A stretch of DNA of 64,000 bases. Origin: Streptomyces sp. NBC_01716 (lineage in GTDB: Bacteria; Actinomycetota; Actinomycetes; Streptomycetales; Streptomycetaceae). The notes beneath the pieces were generated by a model that saw only the letters and a list, made by a program, of their open reading frames with translations, did no database searches and was not told where the DNA came from. Positions 1-9,056 of the stretch are shown here, piece by piece (positions within the stretch are counted from its first letter, which is position 1; every line of letters begins with the position of its first letter). The DNA is taken from the NCBI RefSeq assembly GCF_036248275.1, contig NZ_CP109181.1, positions 7,688,001 through 7,752,000 of the forward strand, in the 5' to 3' direction. A program made the position numbers and the translations under genes.

Positions 1-1
1 A

Positions 2-970
2 GCGGCCGACGCCGTAAGGGACTTCGACACCACGGCCCAGCGCCTCAAGGACGGCGACGACCGGCTCGCGGACGCCGCCTTCCGGGCCGGGTTCGACACC
101 CCCCGCGAGGCAGCGGCGGCGCTGCTGTCCGAGGCAGAGCAACGCGGCCTGACCCACCGGATGGACGACTGGCAGGCCGAGGCGGCCACCGTCGCCGACC
201 GGCTCGCCGAGTCCGACGCGCGCGACGCCGCCGAGCGACCGCCCGCCGGGCTCGACGCGGCGCTGCTGTCCTGCGAGGCGGCCGAATCGGCGCTGCGCGC
301 CGCGTCCTCGGCGCTCGACGAAGCCCGCGGGCGGAGCGCCCAGCTGACCGAACTGTCCCGGCGGGCCGAGGAGGAGGTACGGCGCCTCGGCCCCCTCCGT
401 ACGGAGTACGAGCGGGTGGCCCGCCTCGCCGCGCTCACCGCCGGCACGTCCACCGACAACGACCGCAAGATGCGCCTGGAGTCGTACGTCCTGGCCGCCC
501 GGCTCGAACAGGTCGCCGCGGCGGCCACGGCGCGGCTGCTGCGCATGTCCTCGGGCCGCTACACCCTGGTCCACTCCGACGCGAGAGGCGGTGGCGGGAA
601 GCGGTCAGGACTCGGACTCCATGTGGTCGACTCCTGGACGGGCAGCGCGCGGGACACGGCGACGCTCTCGGGCGGCGAGACGTTCTTCGTCTCCCTCGCC
701 CTCGCGCTGGGCCTCGCCGACGTCGTCACCGACGAGGCGGGCGGCGCGCGCCTGGACACCCTCTTCATCGACGAGGGCTTCGGCAGCCTGGACGACCAGA
801 CGCTGGACGAGGTCCTGGACGTGCTGGACTCGCTGCGCGAACGCGACCGGAGCGTCGGGATAGTCAGCCATGTCGCCGACCTCCGCCGCCGGATCCCCAC
901 CCAGCTGGAGGTGACGAAGTCACGGCGGGGCTCGACGGTCAGTCTCCGTACGGGTGGTACGGACGGCTGA
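2..970 (+). CDS. sbcC: SbcC-type exonuclease subunit, C-terminal part
   Basis: This is the 3' end (about 322 codons) of a gene that begins before the window; the frame is open from base 2. The first half is charged and Ala/Glu/Arg rich, as expected for the returning arm of a long coiled coil. The second half is an ABC-type ATPase lobe with the signature TLSGGETFF near 660-690, a Walker B and D-loop (LFIDEGFGSLD) near 760-800, and the H-loop GIVSHV near 860. In the family, SbcC pairs with the SbcD nuclease to cut DNA hairpins and ends in the cytoplasm. SbcD would be expected just upstream, outside the window. No hairpin terminator is visible directly after the stop. Confidence 0.85.
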   Translation, partial: AADAVRDFDTTAQRLKDGDDRLADAAFRAGFDTPREAAAALLSEAEQRGLTHRMDDWQAEAATVADRLAESDARDAAERPPAGLDAALLSCEAAESALRAASSALDEARGRSAQLTELSRRAEEEVRRLGPLRTEYERVARLAALTAGTSTDNDRKMRLESYVLAARLEQVAAAATARLLRMSSGRYTLVHSDARGGGGKRSGLGLHVVDSWTGSARDTATLSGGETFFVSLALALGLADVVTDEAGGARLDTLFIDEGFGSLDDQTLDEVLDVLDSLRERDRSVGIVSHVADLRRRIPTQLEVTKSRRGSTVSLRTGGTDG

Positions 971-1055
971 GCCCGGCTCGGTCAGGCGCGGCGCCCCCGG
1001 TGTCCCGCAGCCGCCGGAATCCGTATGACAGCGCCCCGGCGGCCGACCATGATGG

Positions 1056-2030
1056 GTGACCATGCCTCAACTTCCCCACCCCGCCGCCGAATCCCTCCGC
1101 CGTGAGCACATGCCCCTGCGGGGCCGTACCGCCCTCGTCACCGGCGCCAGCCGGCGCTCCGGCATCGGGTACGCCGTCGCCCGGCGGCTCGCCGCGTACG
1201 GCGCGAGCGTCTACCTCCACCACCATGTGCCGCACGACGAGACGAAGCCCTGGGGAGCGGACCCGGACGGTCCCGAAGGTGTTGCCGCCGGGGTGCGCGA
1301 AGCCCTCGGGTATCCGGGCGCCGTCGTGGAGCACGGGCCCGGTGACCTGTCCGACCCCGAGGGTCCCGCGAAGGTCTTCAGGACGGCCCGTGAGGCGCTC
1401 GGCGGAGTGGTCGACATCCTGGTGGCCAACCACGCCCGCAGCGGCTCGGACGGCACCCTCTGGGAGATCGACGCGGACATGCTCGACGCCCACTGGGCGA
1501 CCAACACCCGTTCGGTCATCCAGCTGGTCCAGGAGTACGCCAAGGCGCGCGTCGCCCATCCGGTACGGATCCGGCACGGCAGCCGCGTCGTGATGATGAC
1601 CTCCGGGCAGAACCTGCGGGGCGGCATGCCGGGGGAGATCGCCTACAGCCTGTCCAAGGGGGCCCTCGCCTCGGCGACCCACACCCTGGCCGCCTCGCTC
1701 GGCCACGCCGGGATCACGGTCAACACGGTCAACCCCGGCCCCGTGGACACGGATTACCTCACCGGCGAGGCGTACGACCGGATCGCCGGGATGTTCCCGG
1801 CCGGACGGTGGGGGATGCCCGACGACCCGGCACGGCTGATCGCCTGGCTCGCCACGGACGAGGCGGCGTGGATCACGGGCCAGGTCATCAACTCGGAGGG
1901 CGGCTTCCTGCTGAGCGGCGAGCACTTCAAGCCCGTACCCGGTGGCCCGTGGCCTCGGGAGCGCCCGGCGGACCTGCCACGAACGCTCCCCGCGGATCTG
2001 CCACGACCGCTCCCGGAAGACAGGCTTTAG
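1056..2030 (+). CDS. SDR family oxidoreductase
   Basis: This is a 324-residue short-chain dehydrogenase/reductase. The nucleotide-binding motif TGASRRSGIG sits near the N-terminus and the catalytic YSLSK lies after a serine-containing strand, so an NAD(P)-dependent oxidoreductase is likely. The C-terminal part keeps the NPGPVDTDY and N-S-E-GG features typical of the fold. It is longer than the usual 250 residues because of an N-terminal extension and a proline/arginine-rich tail after about residue 285. A GTG start at 1056 is given; an ATG at 1062 in frame is equally possible. The substrate cannot be told from the sequence. It is convergent with the DUF885 gene, with a shared hairpin between them. 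Confidence 0.8.
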   Translation: MTMPQLPHPAAESLRREHMPLRGRTALVTGASRRSGIGYAVARRLAAYGASVYLHHHVPHDETKPWGADPDGPEGVAAGVREALGYPGAVVEHGPGDLSDPEGPAKVFRTAREALGGVVDILVANHARSGSDGTLWEIDADMLDAHWATNTRSVIQLVQEYAKARVAHPVRIRHGSRVVMMTSGQNLRGGMPGEIAYSLSKGALASATHTLAASLGHAGITVNTVNPGPVDTDYLTGEAYDRIAGMFPAGRWGMPDDPARLIAWLATDEAAWITGQVINSEGGFLLSGEHFKPVPGGPWPRERPADLPRTLPADLPRPLPEDRL

Positions 2031-2039
2031 GTACGGGCG

Positions 2040-2067
2040 GGCGCCCGGCGCCGTGACGCCGGGCGCC
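2040..2067. terminator. Bidirectional hairpin terminator
   Basis: There is a perfect 11-bp inverted repeat, GGCGCCCGGCG at 2040-2050 and its complement at 2057-2067, with a 6-base loop. It fills the 42-base gap between the convergent SDR and DUF885 stops, so it can end both transcripts. No U-tract is present, as is common in high-GC actinomycetes. Confidence 0.7.
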
Positions 2068-2072
2068 ACAGC

Positions 2073-3755
2073 TCACAGCTTGGACAGCTCGTCCACCAGA
2101 TCGTCCAGCCCCAGCGACCCCTGCGACAGCGCCGCCATGTGCCACGCCTTCGCGTCGAACGCGTCGCCGTGCCGCTCGCGCGCGTTCGCGCGGCCCAGCA
2201 GCCACGCCCGCTCACCCAGCTTGTAGCCGATCGCCTGGGCGGGCATCGACAGATAGCGGGTCAGCTCGCTCTCCACGAACTCCGCCGGCCTGCCGCTGTG
2301 CATACCGAAGAACTCCTGCGCCAGAGCGGGCGTCCAGCGCTCACCCGGGTGGAACGGCGAGTCCTCCGGGATCTCCAGCTCCAGATGCATGCCGATGTCC
2401 ACGATGACCCGGCAGGCACGCATCATCTGCGCGTCGAGATAGCCGAGCCTGCGCTCCGCGTCCGGCAGGAAGCCCAGCTCGTCCATCAGCCGCTCCGCGT
2501 ACAGCGCCCAGCCCTCGGCGTTCGCGCTGACACTGCCCACGGACGCCTGGTAGCGGGAGAGCTGGTCGGCGACATGGGTCCACTGCGCGATCTGGAGGTG
2601 ATGGCCGGGGACGCCCTCGTGGTACCAGGTCGAGACCAGGTCGTACACCGGGAATCGCGTCTCACCCATCGTCGGCAGCCAGGTGGTCCCGGGACGGGAG
2701 AAGTCCTCCGAGGGACCGGTGTAGTACGGCGCCGCCGCACCGCCGGGCGGGGCGATGCGGGACTCCACCTTCCGTACCCGGTCGGCGAGTTCGAAGTGCG
2801 TGCCGTCCAGCGCCTCGATGGCCTCGTCCATCAGGGACTGGAGCCACTCGCGTACCTCCTCCACCCCCTCGATGTGCTTCCCGTGCTCGTCGAGATGGGC
2901 CAGCGCCTCCCAGGGGGACGCGCCGGGCAGGATCTTGGCTGCCTCGGTGGTCATCTCCGCGTACAGCCGGTGGTATTCGGACCAGCCGTAGGCGTACGCC
3001 TCGTCGAGATCGAGGTCCGTGCCGTTGAAATACCGCGACCAGCGGGCGTAGCGCTCACGGCCCACGGTGTCGGGCGCGGACTCGACGGCGGGTGCGTACA
3101 CATCGCGCATCCAGTCGCGCAGTTCGGCGACGGCGCCGGTGGCGGCGACCGCCGCGGCGTCCAGCTCCGTACGCAGCGAGTCGGGTCCGGCCGACGCGAA
3201 CTCCTCGAACCAGCCGCGGCCGTCGCCCGCCCACTCCGTGAGCTGGCCGATGAACGTCGCGGTCGGCCGGGGCCCGCCCAGCAGCTTCCGCTCCAGGCCG
3301 AGGGCCAGCGACTCCCGGAACCCGTCCAGCGCGGCCGGTACGGCGCGCAGGCGCTGGGCCACAGCCGCCCAGTCCTCCTCCGTCCCGGTCGGCGTCACGG
3401 TGAAGATGTCGCGGATGTGGTGGGCCGGGGAGTGGATGTTGCTGACGGCGCGCAGCTGCTCATCGGCGTCGTGGACGGCGAGTTCGGCGGTCAGCCGTTC
3501 CCGGAGCAGCCTGGCGCAGCGGCGTTCCTGGTCGCTGTCGGCCCCGGGCAGCTTCGTGGCGATGTCGAGTTCGGCGAGGGTCTCGCGCGCGAGTTCGGCG
3601 AGCGCCCGCGCTCCGGCCGGTGAGTAATCGGGAAGGCGGCTCGAACTTGCCGCGACGCCCAGGAAGGTACCGGTGATCGGATCGAGTTCGATGAGTGCGT
3701 CGACATAGGCGTCGGCGACCTGGCGGGGCAGCGCGCTGCTGGAAGTGTCTGGCAT
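2073..3755 (-). CDS. DUF885 family metallohydrolase-like protein
   Basis: This 560-residue protein belongs to the DUF885 family. It carries the zinc-binding type motif HEGVPGHHLQ and the downstream EGWALYAE segment, the two signatures of this group, which is related to M2/M32-type thermolysin-fold peptidases. No signal peptide is seen, so a cytoplasmic peptidase or carboxypeptidase-like role is inferred. The start at 3755 is chosen because GAGAGGA lies 9 bases upstream; an upstream in-frame codon at 3791 has no such site. It is separated from the Lrp regulator by about 40 bases and could be co-transcribed with it. The substrate is unknown. Confidence 0.8.
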   Translation of the reverse strand: MPDTSSSALPRQVADAYVDALIELDPITGTFLGVAASSSRLPDYSPAGARALAELARETLAELDIATKLPGADSDQERRCARLLRERLTAELAVHDADEQLRAVSNIHSPAHHIRDIFTVTPTGTEEDWAAVAQRLRAVPAALDGFRESLALGLERKLLGGPRPTATFIGQLTEWAGDGRGWFEEFASAGPDSLRTELDAAAVAATGAVAELRDWMRDVYAPAVESAPDTVGRERYARWSRYFNGTDLDLDEAYAYGWSEYHRLYAEMTTEAAKILPGASPWEALAHLDEHGKHIEGVEEVREWLQSLMDEAIEALDGTHFELADRVRKVESRIAPPGGAAAPYYTGPSEDFSRPGTTWLPTMGETRFPVYDLVSTWYHEGVPGHHLQIAQWTHVADQLSRYQASVGSVSANAEGWALYAERLMDELGFLPDAERRLGYLDAQMMRACRVIVDIGMHLELEIPEDSPFHPGERWTPALAQEFFGMHSGRPAEFVESELTRYLSMPAQAIGYKLGERAWLLGRANARERHGDAFDAKAWHMAALSQGSLGLDDLVDELSKL

Positions 3756-3797
3756 GGGCCACATCCTCTCCGAGCGAGGACCGCGCGTCACCCCACT

Positions 3798-4298
3798 TCA
3801 GGACCGCGTCGCCGGTGGATTGGCTGATGAAGGGGGCATAAGGGGACCACAGTCCCATTGCTGGAAGACCAATCGCGTCTCCACACGGGCCACTTCGGGC
3901 CGTGAGGTGAATTCGTCCACCACGAGCCGCTGGAGATCGGCGGTGTCCGCCACCGCCACATGGACCAGATAGTCGTCGGGCCCCGTCAGATGGAAGAGCG
4001 CGCGGGACTCGGGCAGGCCGCGTATCCGTTCCACGAACGGTTTGATCAGCTCACGGCGGTGCGGCCGGACCTGCACGGACAGCAACGCCTGGAGCCCACG
4101 GCCGAGTTTGGCCGGATCGAGGCGCAGTTGGTGCCCCAGGATCACCCCCGACCGCCGCAGCCGCGCCACCCGGTCCAGACAGGTCGACGCGGCCACTCCG
4201 ACCTCGGCGGCGATCTCCCGGTAGGTGGTCCGTGCGTCGTTCTGCAACAGCCGAAGAATGTGCAGATCGACCGGGTCAAGTACGACCGACTCGCTCAT
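3798..4298 (-). CDS. Lrp/AsnC family transcriptional regulator
   Basis: This 166-residue protein starts with an AsnC-type winged helix-turn-helix (DLHILRLLQNDARTTYREIA, about residues 10-60) followed by an alpha/beta RAM effector domain ending near residue 150. It is divergent from a trans-sulfuration-type PLP enzyme, with only about 53 bases between the starts. This is the usual arrangement in which an Lrp paralogue controls the neighbouring amino-acid enzyme and itself. The frame stays open far upstream, but that extension is arginine-rich antisense sequence opposite the PLP enzyme and is rejected. The likely ligand is an amino acid, perhaps a sulfur one. Confidence 0.88.
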   Translation of the reverse strand: MSESVVLDPVDLHILRLLQNDARTTYREIAAEVGVAASTCLDRVARLRRSGVILGHQLRLDPAKLGRGLQALLSVQVRPHRRELIKPFVERIRGLPESRALFHLTGPDDYLVHVAVADTADLQRLVVDEFTSRPEVARVETRLVFQQWDCGPLMPPSSANPPATRS

Positions 4299-4351
4299 CC
4301 GGCGAACGTAGCACGGAGAATTCCCGGTGATTCCCGCCGGATGTTCAGAGT

Positions 4352-5626
4352 GTGTCCATGGACCCCATGGATATGGACGCCGACGGCACGGCCGACCCCG
4401 TAGCCGTCCCCCTTGCTGGAACGTCCCCCCGGACCCTTCCCCGCGCGCTCGCGACCGAGGCCGTGCACGCCGGGCGCGAGGACCTCGCACGGCTCGGAGT
4501 GCACGCCGCGCCGATCGATCTCTCCACGACCTACCCCTCGTACGACACCCGTGACGAGGCCGCGCGAATAGACGAGTTCGCCGCCACCGGCGCCCGGCCC
4601 GAGGGACCGCCCGTCTACGCGCGCCTGGACAACCCGACGACCGCCAGGTTCGAGACGGCGCTCGCACGGCTGGAGGGCACCGAGAGCGCGGTGGCCTTCG
4701 CCAGCGGCATGGCGGCGCTGACGGCCGTCCTCCTCGTACGGTCGGGCAGGGGGCTGCGCCATGTCGTCGCGGTGCGTCCTCTGTACGGATGCAGCGACCA
4801 CCTGCTGACCGCCGGGCTCCTCGGTACGGAGGTCACCTGGACCGACCCGGCGGGCATCGCCGACGCGATCGGCCCGGACACCGGTCTGGTGATGGTCGAG
4901 ACCCCCGCGAACCCGACTCTCGCGGAGGTCGACATCGCCGCCGTCGCCCACGACTGCGGCTCGATTCCGCTGCTGGTCGACAACACGTTCGCGACGCCCG
5001 TCCTGCAACGCCCCGCCGAGCACGGGGCACGGCTCGTGCTGCACAGCGCGACGAAGTATCTCGGGGGCCACGGCGATGTCCTCGGCGGTGTGGTGGCGTG
5101 CGACGAGGAGTTCGCGCGGGGGCTGCGCCAGGTGCGGTTCGCGACCGGCGGAGTCCTGCACCCGATGGCCGGCTATCTGCTGCTGCGCGGTCTGTCCACC
5201 CTGCCCGTACGGGTACGGGCCGCCTCGGCCACCGCCGCCGATCTGGCCCGCAGACTCGCCACCGACCCGCGCATAGCCCGTGTGCACTACCCGGCCGTCG
5301 GCGGCGCGATGGTCTCCTTCGAGGTGTACGGGGACCCGCACGAGGTGATCGCGGGCGTCCGGCTGATCACCCCGGCGGTGAGCCTGGGCAGCGTGGACTC
5401 ACTGATCCAGCACCCGGCCTCCATCAGCCACCGCATCGTGGCGGAGGGAGACCGGCGGTCGGCCGGGGTGAGCGACCGCCTGCTGCGGATGTCGGTCGGC
5501 CTGGAGGACGTCGAGGACCTCTGGCGGGACCTGACCGGGGCGCTCAGCGCGCCTGGTCGCGCAGGGCGGTCTCCTGAGCCGTCGTCCCGTACGGTGCCTC
5601 GTCCGTCCCCTTCAGGCGGGCGGTGA
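4352..5626 (+). CDS. Trans-sulfuration family PLP-dependent enzyme
   Basis: This is a 424-residue Cys/Met-metabolism PLP enzyme (cystathionine gamma-synthase / beta-lyase / methionine gamma-lyase family). Visible marks are YARLDNPTTARFE, the GMAAL loop, the ETPANPTL strand, VDNTFATPVLQRP and the PLP lysine in HSATKYLGGHGD. The C-terminal Ser/Arg region ISLRMSVGLED-like (here LLRMSVGLEDVEDL) is present. It acts on sulfur amino acids in the cytoplasm, but which reaction cannot be decided from motifs. A GTG start at 4352 and an ATG at 4358 are both possible; neither has a strong ribosome site. The last 83 bases overlap the 3' end of the convergent GNAT gene. The divergent Lrp gene is the probable regulator. 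Confidence 0.85.
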   Translation: MSMDPMDMDADGTADPVAVPLAGTSPRTLPRALATEAVHAGREDLARLGVHAAPIDLSTTYPSYDTRDEAARIDEFAATGARPEGPPVYARLDNPTTARFETALARLEGTESAVAFASGMAALTAVLLVRSGRGLRHVVAVRPLYGCSDHLLTAGLLGTEVTWTDPAGIADAIGPDTGLVMVETPANPTLAEVDIAAVAHDCGSIPLLVDNTFATPVLQRPAEHGARLVLHSATKYLGGHGDVLGGVVACDEEFARGLRQVRFATGGVLHPMAGYLLLRGLSTLPVRVRAASATAADLARRLATDPRIARVHYPAVGGAMVSFEVYGDPHEVIAGVRLITPAVSLGSVDSLIQHPASISHRIVAEGDRRSAGVSDRLLRMSVGLEDVEDLWRDLTGALSAPGRAGRSPEPSSRTVPRPSPSGGR

Positions 5627-6944
5627 CGACCAGCGTGCCGCCCTCTATCTGGTAGTCGAGCGGCAGACCGAGTCCGCGCATGGCGGCGACCATGCCGGTG
5701 TTGGACGCCTGCGTGACGGCGTACACGCTGGTGGAGCCCGTCTCGACGGCGAGCGCGACGAGCCGGCCGAGCAGTTCGGAGCCGATACCGCGCCGCTGCC
5801 AGGCGTCCTCCACGATCAGCGCGACCTCGGTCTCGTCGCCGTCCCACAGCAGATGGCCGAGCGCGACGAGGCGGCCGGACGCCGTCTGGACCTTGAGCGT
5901 CCGCCCGTGGCGGGGGCTCAGCAGATGGTCGAGATAGCGGTCGGCGTCGTCGACGGGACCGTGGTAGCGCAGGCCCAGGGTGTGCTCCGAGCAGCGCCCG
6001 TGCATCGCCGACGCGGCGTCGACGTCGCTCTGGTCGGCGCGGCGCACGGTGATCGCGTTGCCCGCGGGCAGTGTCAGGACGTCCCGGCCGCGCGGGACGC
6101 GCGGGCCGAGGCGTGCGTCGAGCTCGACCAGGGCGCGGGCCCTGGCGAACTCGGTGGGGGTGAACGGAAGGTGGTGGCGCTCGACGCTGATCACGCCGCC
6201 GTTCGGGTCGCGCATCCGCATCGTGGTGCCGTCCAGAATGCCGTCGACGGGGGCGTACTCGCCGGTCGGGCGGCCGGTGGGGGAGAGGGCGGGAAGTGAG
6301 TGGATCGTGCAGCGGCCCAGCAACTGGCGCAGGGCGAGGGGCAGTTCGGCGGCGTCCAGGGCCGTACGGGTGGCGAGGCCGAGGACCCGGGTGGGGGCGT
6401 CGACGAGATCGTGCGCGTCGGCGCGCTCGATCCAGATGTCGCTGCCGCCTGCGCGGGAGATCTCGTCGGTGAGCCGGCGCGCGGCCAGCGAGGCGGGCGC
6501 GCGCAGCAGGAACTCGTCCACGGTGCCGGTGGCCAGCGGGTGGGTCTGGAGGTTCAGGATGTCCACCCGGCGGCGGGCGAGGACCGTGCAGAGCGCGGCC
6601 AGTGAACCGGGGGCGTCGCGTACGGTGGCGCGCATCCGCCAGAGTGTGGTGGCGGTGTCGGCGTCGGCCGGTGACGCGCCGGCCGACGGTGCCTCGGCCG
6701 GTGCGACGTGGCTGTGCTGGTTGTGTTCGCCGTGGCGTCTCGACCACCAGGTGTGGAATCCGGCCGTACCGACCAGGGCGATCGCCGAGGCGACCAGCAG
6801 AATGGGTCCGTCCGGCCCGTGCGCGATCATGTTCGCGACAGCGTCGGCGACCGCGACCGCCGTGAACAGGGCGGCCAGCTCGACGAGATCCCGGCGCCAG
6901 TGGTGGGGGCGGCGGGCACTCTTCGATGGAGTCACATCGGTCAT
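5544..6944 (-). CDS. Membrane-anchored ACT-domain GNAT acetyltransferase
   Basis: This 466-residue protein has an unusual order. Two hydrophobic segments (about residues 20-45 and 50-70) come first, then a His-rich linker. An ACT-like domain follows (MRATVRDAPGSLAALCTVLA..., about residues 100-170), then a middle region, then a C-terminal GNAT acyltransferase domain with the acetyl-CoA loop QRRGIGSELL (about residues 385-395). ACT domains usually bind amino acids, so an amino-acid-gated acetyltransferase at the membrane is inferred. The start at 6944 is chosen because the 44 residues upstream in frame look non-coding. The 3' end overlaps the PLP enzyme by 83 bases. Confidence 0.78.
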   Translation of the reverse strand: MTDVTPSKSARRPHHWRRDLVELAALFTAVAVADAVANMIAHGPDGPILLVASAIALVGTAGFHTWWSRRHGEHNQHSHVAPAEAPSAGASPADADTATTLWRMRATVRDAPGSLAALCTVLARRRVDILNLQTHPLATGTVDEFLLRAPASLAARRLTDEISRAGGSDIWIERADAHDLVDAPTRVLGLATRTALDAAELPLALRQLLGRCTIHSLPALSPTGRPTGEYAPVDGILDGTTMRMRDPNGGVISVERHHLPFTPTEFARARALVELDARLGPRVPRGRDVLTLPAGNAITVRRADQSDVDAASAMHGRCSEHTLGLRYHGPVDDADRYLDHLLSPRHGRTLKVQTASGRLVALGHLLWDGDETEVALIVEDAWQRRGIGSELLGRLVALAVETGSTSVYAVTQASNTGMVAAMRGLGLPLDYQIEGGTLVVTARLKGTDEAPYGTTAQETALRDQAR

Positions 6945-6950
6945 GAACTC

Positions 6951-6994
6951 ACTGTGACTCAACGGTGTTGCGCGATCACGAACGTACTGTGACT
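6951..6994. repeat. Two copies of ACTGTGACT before the GNAT gene
   Basis: The 9-mer ACTGTGACT occurs at 6951-6959 and again at 6986-6994, 35 bases apart, immediately upstream of the GNAT start on the minus strand. The spacing is close to a whole number of helical turns, so a regulator site is possible. The rest of 6945-7143 holds no gene that can be supported. Confidence 0.3.
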
Positions 6995-7143
6995 GATGGG
7001 TAAAAGATGCTTCTGTTCCCTCATCAACTACTTTTGGCCGATTTATGGCGCGAGTTGACCGTCCCCCTGTCCACACCGGTGAGGCTACCTGCTCGCGGAC
7101 GCGCGGGCACCTCTCGGTACCCGCGCTTCCGCCGCAGATGGCC

Positions 7144-8747
7144 CTACTGGCCGACCCGGCCCGGCTTCAGGACCTTGCTGAACAGCACCTTGTTCCCCTG
7201 GGCCCGCAGCCGCACCGTCAACTCACCGCTGCCGCCGTCGATGTCGACCTCGCCGAAGTACTGCGACGACTCCATCGGCGAGACGTTCGCCCGGTCCGGG
7301 GCCTGTACGAAGACGCGGTTCGGCCCGAAGGTCGAGTCCAGCGCGTTCGCCTGGAAACCACCGGCGGCCAGTGGGCCCGACACGAACTCCCAGAACGGCG
7401 CGAAGTCCTTGAAGGCCGCCTTCTCCGGCTCGTAGTGCTGCGCCGACGTGTAGTGCACGTCCGCCGTCAGCCACACCGTGCCGGTGATCCGGCGGTGCTT
7501 GATGAACCGCAGCAGATCGGCGATCTGGAGCTCACGCCCCAGCGGCGCGCCCGGGTCACCCTGCGCGACGGCCTCGATGTTCGCCGTGCCGTCCGGTACG
7601 ACGAGACCGATCGGCATGTCGGCGGCGATCACCTTCCACACCGCGCGCGAACGCGACAACTCGCGCTTCAGCCATTCGAGTTGCTCGGCGCCGAGAATGC
7701 CCGTGGTGTCGTCGGCCTGCCGGCCGGGGGAGTTGGCGTTCCGGAACGAGCGCATGTCCAGTACGAACACGTCGAGCAGCGGCCCGTACCGCACCACCCG
7801 GTGCACCCGCCGGTCCTCGCCGCGCGCCTGGAGCGTGCTCACGGGGAAGTACTCGCCGAACGCCTGGAACGAGCGCGCCGCCAGCACGTCGACGTCCTTC
7901 TCCTGATAGCGGACGTCGTCCAGGATCTGGCCCGGGTACCAGTTGTTGCGCACCTCGTGGTCGTCCCACTGCACGATCGTCGGCACCTGGGCGTTGAACC
8001 GGCGGACGTTCCGGTCGAGCAGGTTGTAACGGAACTGCCCCCGGTACTCGTTCAGCGTCTCGGCGACCTTCGACTTCTCCTCGGTGACGACGTTGCGCCA
8101 GATCCGCCAGTCCGGCAGCGTCACCGACGGCTCCAGCGGCCCGTCCGCGTAGACGGTGTCACCGCTGCACAGGAAGAAGTCCGGGTCGAGGCGGCGCATG
8201 TCCTCGTACGCGGTGTAGCCGCCGATGTCCGGGTTGATGCCCCAGCCCTGGCCGGCGATGTCGCCCGACCACAGGAAGCGCACACCCTGCCGGCGCCGCG
8301 CCGGAGCCGTACGGAACGTGCCGTACACCGGCTCGCCCGTACGCCGCGGGTTGTCGGGGTCGGCGAGCGTCACCCGGTAGTGCACCTGCTCACCGGCGGG
8401 CAGCCGCGCAGCGGCGTCGTCCCCGTGAAGTCGCTGCCGGCGCCGATGACCGGGCCGTGCCACGTGCGGGCGTTGCGGAAGGAACCGGTCGCCGAGGTCT
8501 CCACCACCATCCGCGCCGGCCGGTCGGAACGGACCCACACCAGACCGGAGGACGAGGTGACGTCGCCCACCTGGACGCCCCAGTCGGCGCTCGGCCGGCC
8601 GGAGAGGGCCTGGGCGGGTGCGGCGCCCGCGACGGTCCCGGCCACGGCCGCGGCGGTCGTCGGCAGGGCGAGTGCGGCGGAGGCGCCGAGGGATCCGCGC
8701 AGTACGGTGCGGCGGTCCGTGGCGGAATTCCGGGGGCTGTTCGTCAT
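7144..8747 (-). pseudogene. phoD: Alkaline phosphatase D (PhoD-like), single-base frameshift
   Basis: This encodes a secreted PhoD-type metallophosphodiesterase/phosphatase that would release phosphate outside the cell. The N-terminal part starts at ATG 8747 with AGGAGG 8 bases upstream and carries a Tat signal (DRRTVLRGSLG, then an Ala-rich hydrophobic stretch). The catalytic part shows LWSGDIAGQG, SGDTVYADGP, QWDDHEVRNNW, DMRSFR and TADVHYTSAQHYEP, all PhoD hallmarks. The two parts are in different frames. Reading breaks near 8403, where one extra C in CGCGGCTGCCC would restore the expected join LRG-LPAGEQVHYRV. It is therefore either a recent pseudogene or a sequencing error. PHO-box-like repeats lie upstream. 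Confidence 0.85.
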
Positions 8748-8819
8748 CGATGTGCCTCCTGCGGCGGGATCGGTGCGTCTGCTGGTGCGACGTGCCATAC
8801 GTAGCGCCCGGCGACGGCC

Positions 8820-8841
8820 GGTACGCGAACCCCGGGTGAAC
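8820..8841 (-). promoter_or_regulatory. PHO-box-like direct repeat, proximal
   Basis: On the minus strand this reads GTTCACCCGGG followed directly by GTTCGCGTACC, two 11-base units. The known Streptomyces PhoP box is built of 11-base direct repeat units starting GTTCACC. It lies 73-94 bases before the phoD ATG, so phosphate-starvation control is likely. Confidence 0.6.
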
Positions 8842-8877
8842 AACCCGCCCACCTGCTGATGCTGTCGTTTCACGCCA

Positions 8878-8899
8878 AAGCTGCGAACTCTGCGTGAAC
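8878..8899 (-). promoter_or_regulatory. PHO-box-like direct repeat, distal
   Basis: On the minus strand this reads GTTCACGCAGA then GTTCGCAGCTT, again two 11-base units. It is 131-152 bases before the phoD ATG and about 58 bases from the proximal box. It also lies just upstream of the divergent gntR promoter, so it could influence both genes. The remainder of 8748-9056 is promoter and leader sequence without a gene. Confidence 0.5.
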
Positions 8900-8948
8900 G
8901 ATCTGTGGCACAGTGCGATTCTGTCGAGCGATGCCCGCAGGATTGGTC

Positions 8949-8977
8949 TTGACCAAGGCGGTCGGCCGTCCTACTCT
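8949..8977 (+). promoter_or_regulatory. Sigma-70-like promoter of the GntR gene
   Basis: TTGACC at 8949-8954 and TACTCT at 8972-8977 are separated by 17 bases, a good match to the vegetative (HrdB-type) consensus. Transcription would begin near 8984, leaving a leader of about 70 bases before the GTG at 9057. Confidence 0.45.
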
Positions 8978-9056
8978 CAGAGAGTTAGTGCAGGAACCTT
9001 TAATAAACAAGTGCATGGAAAAGCCGCCGGGGACACGGCGATTGCGGAGGATCACG

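Noticed and set aside
4299..4667. Long N-terminal extension of the Lrp regulator
   Set aside because: It would run antisense through the PLP enzyme and is arginine-rich without any domain.
7045..8859. 600-codon plus-strand open frame opposite phoD
   Set aside because: Antisense to conserved PhoD motifs; the composition is that of a shadow frame.
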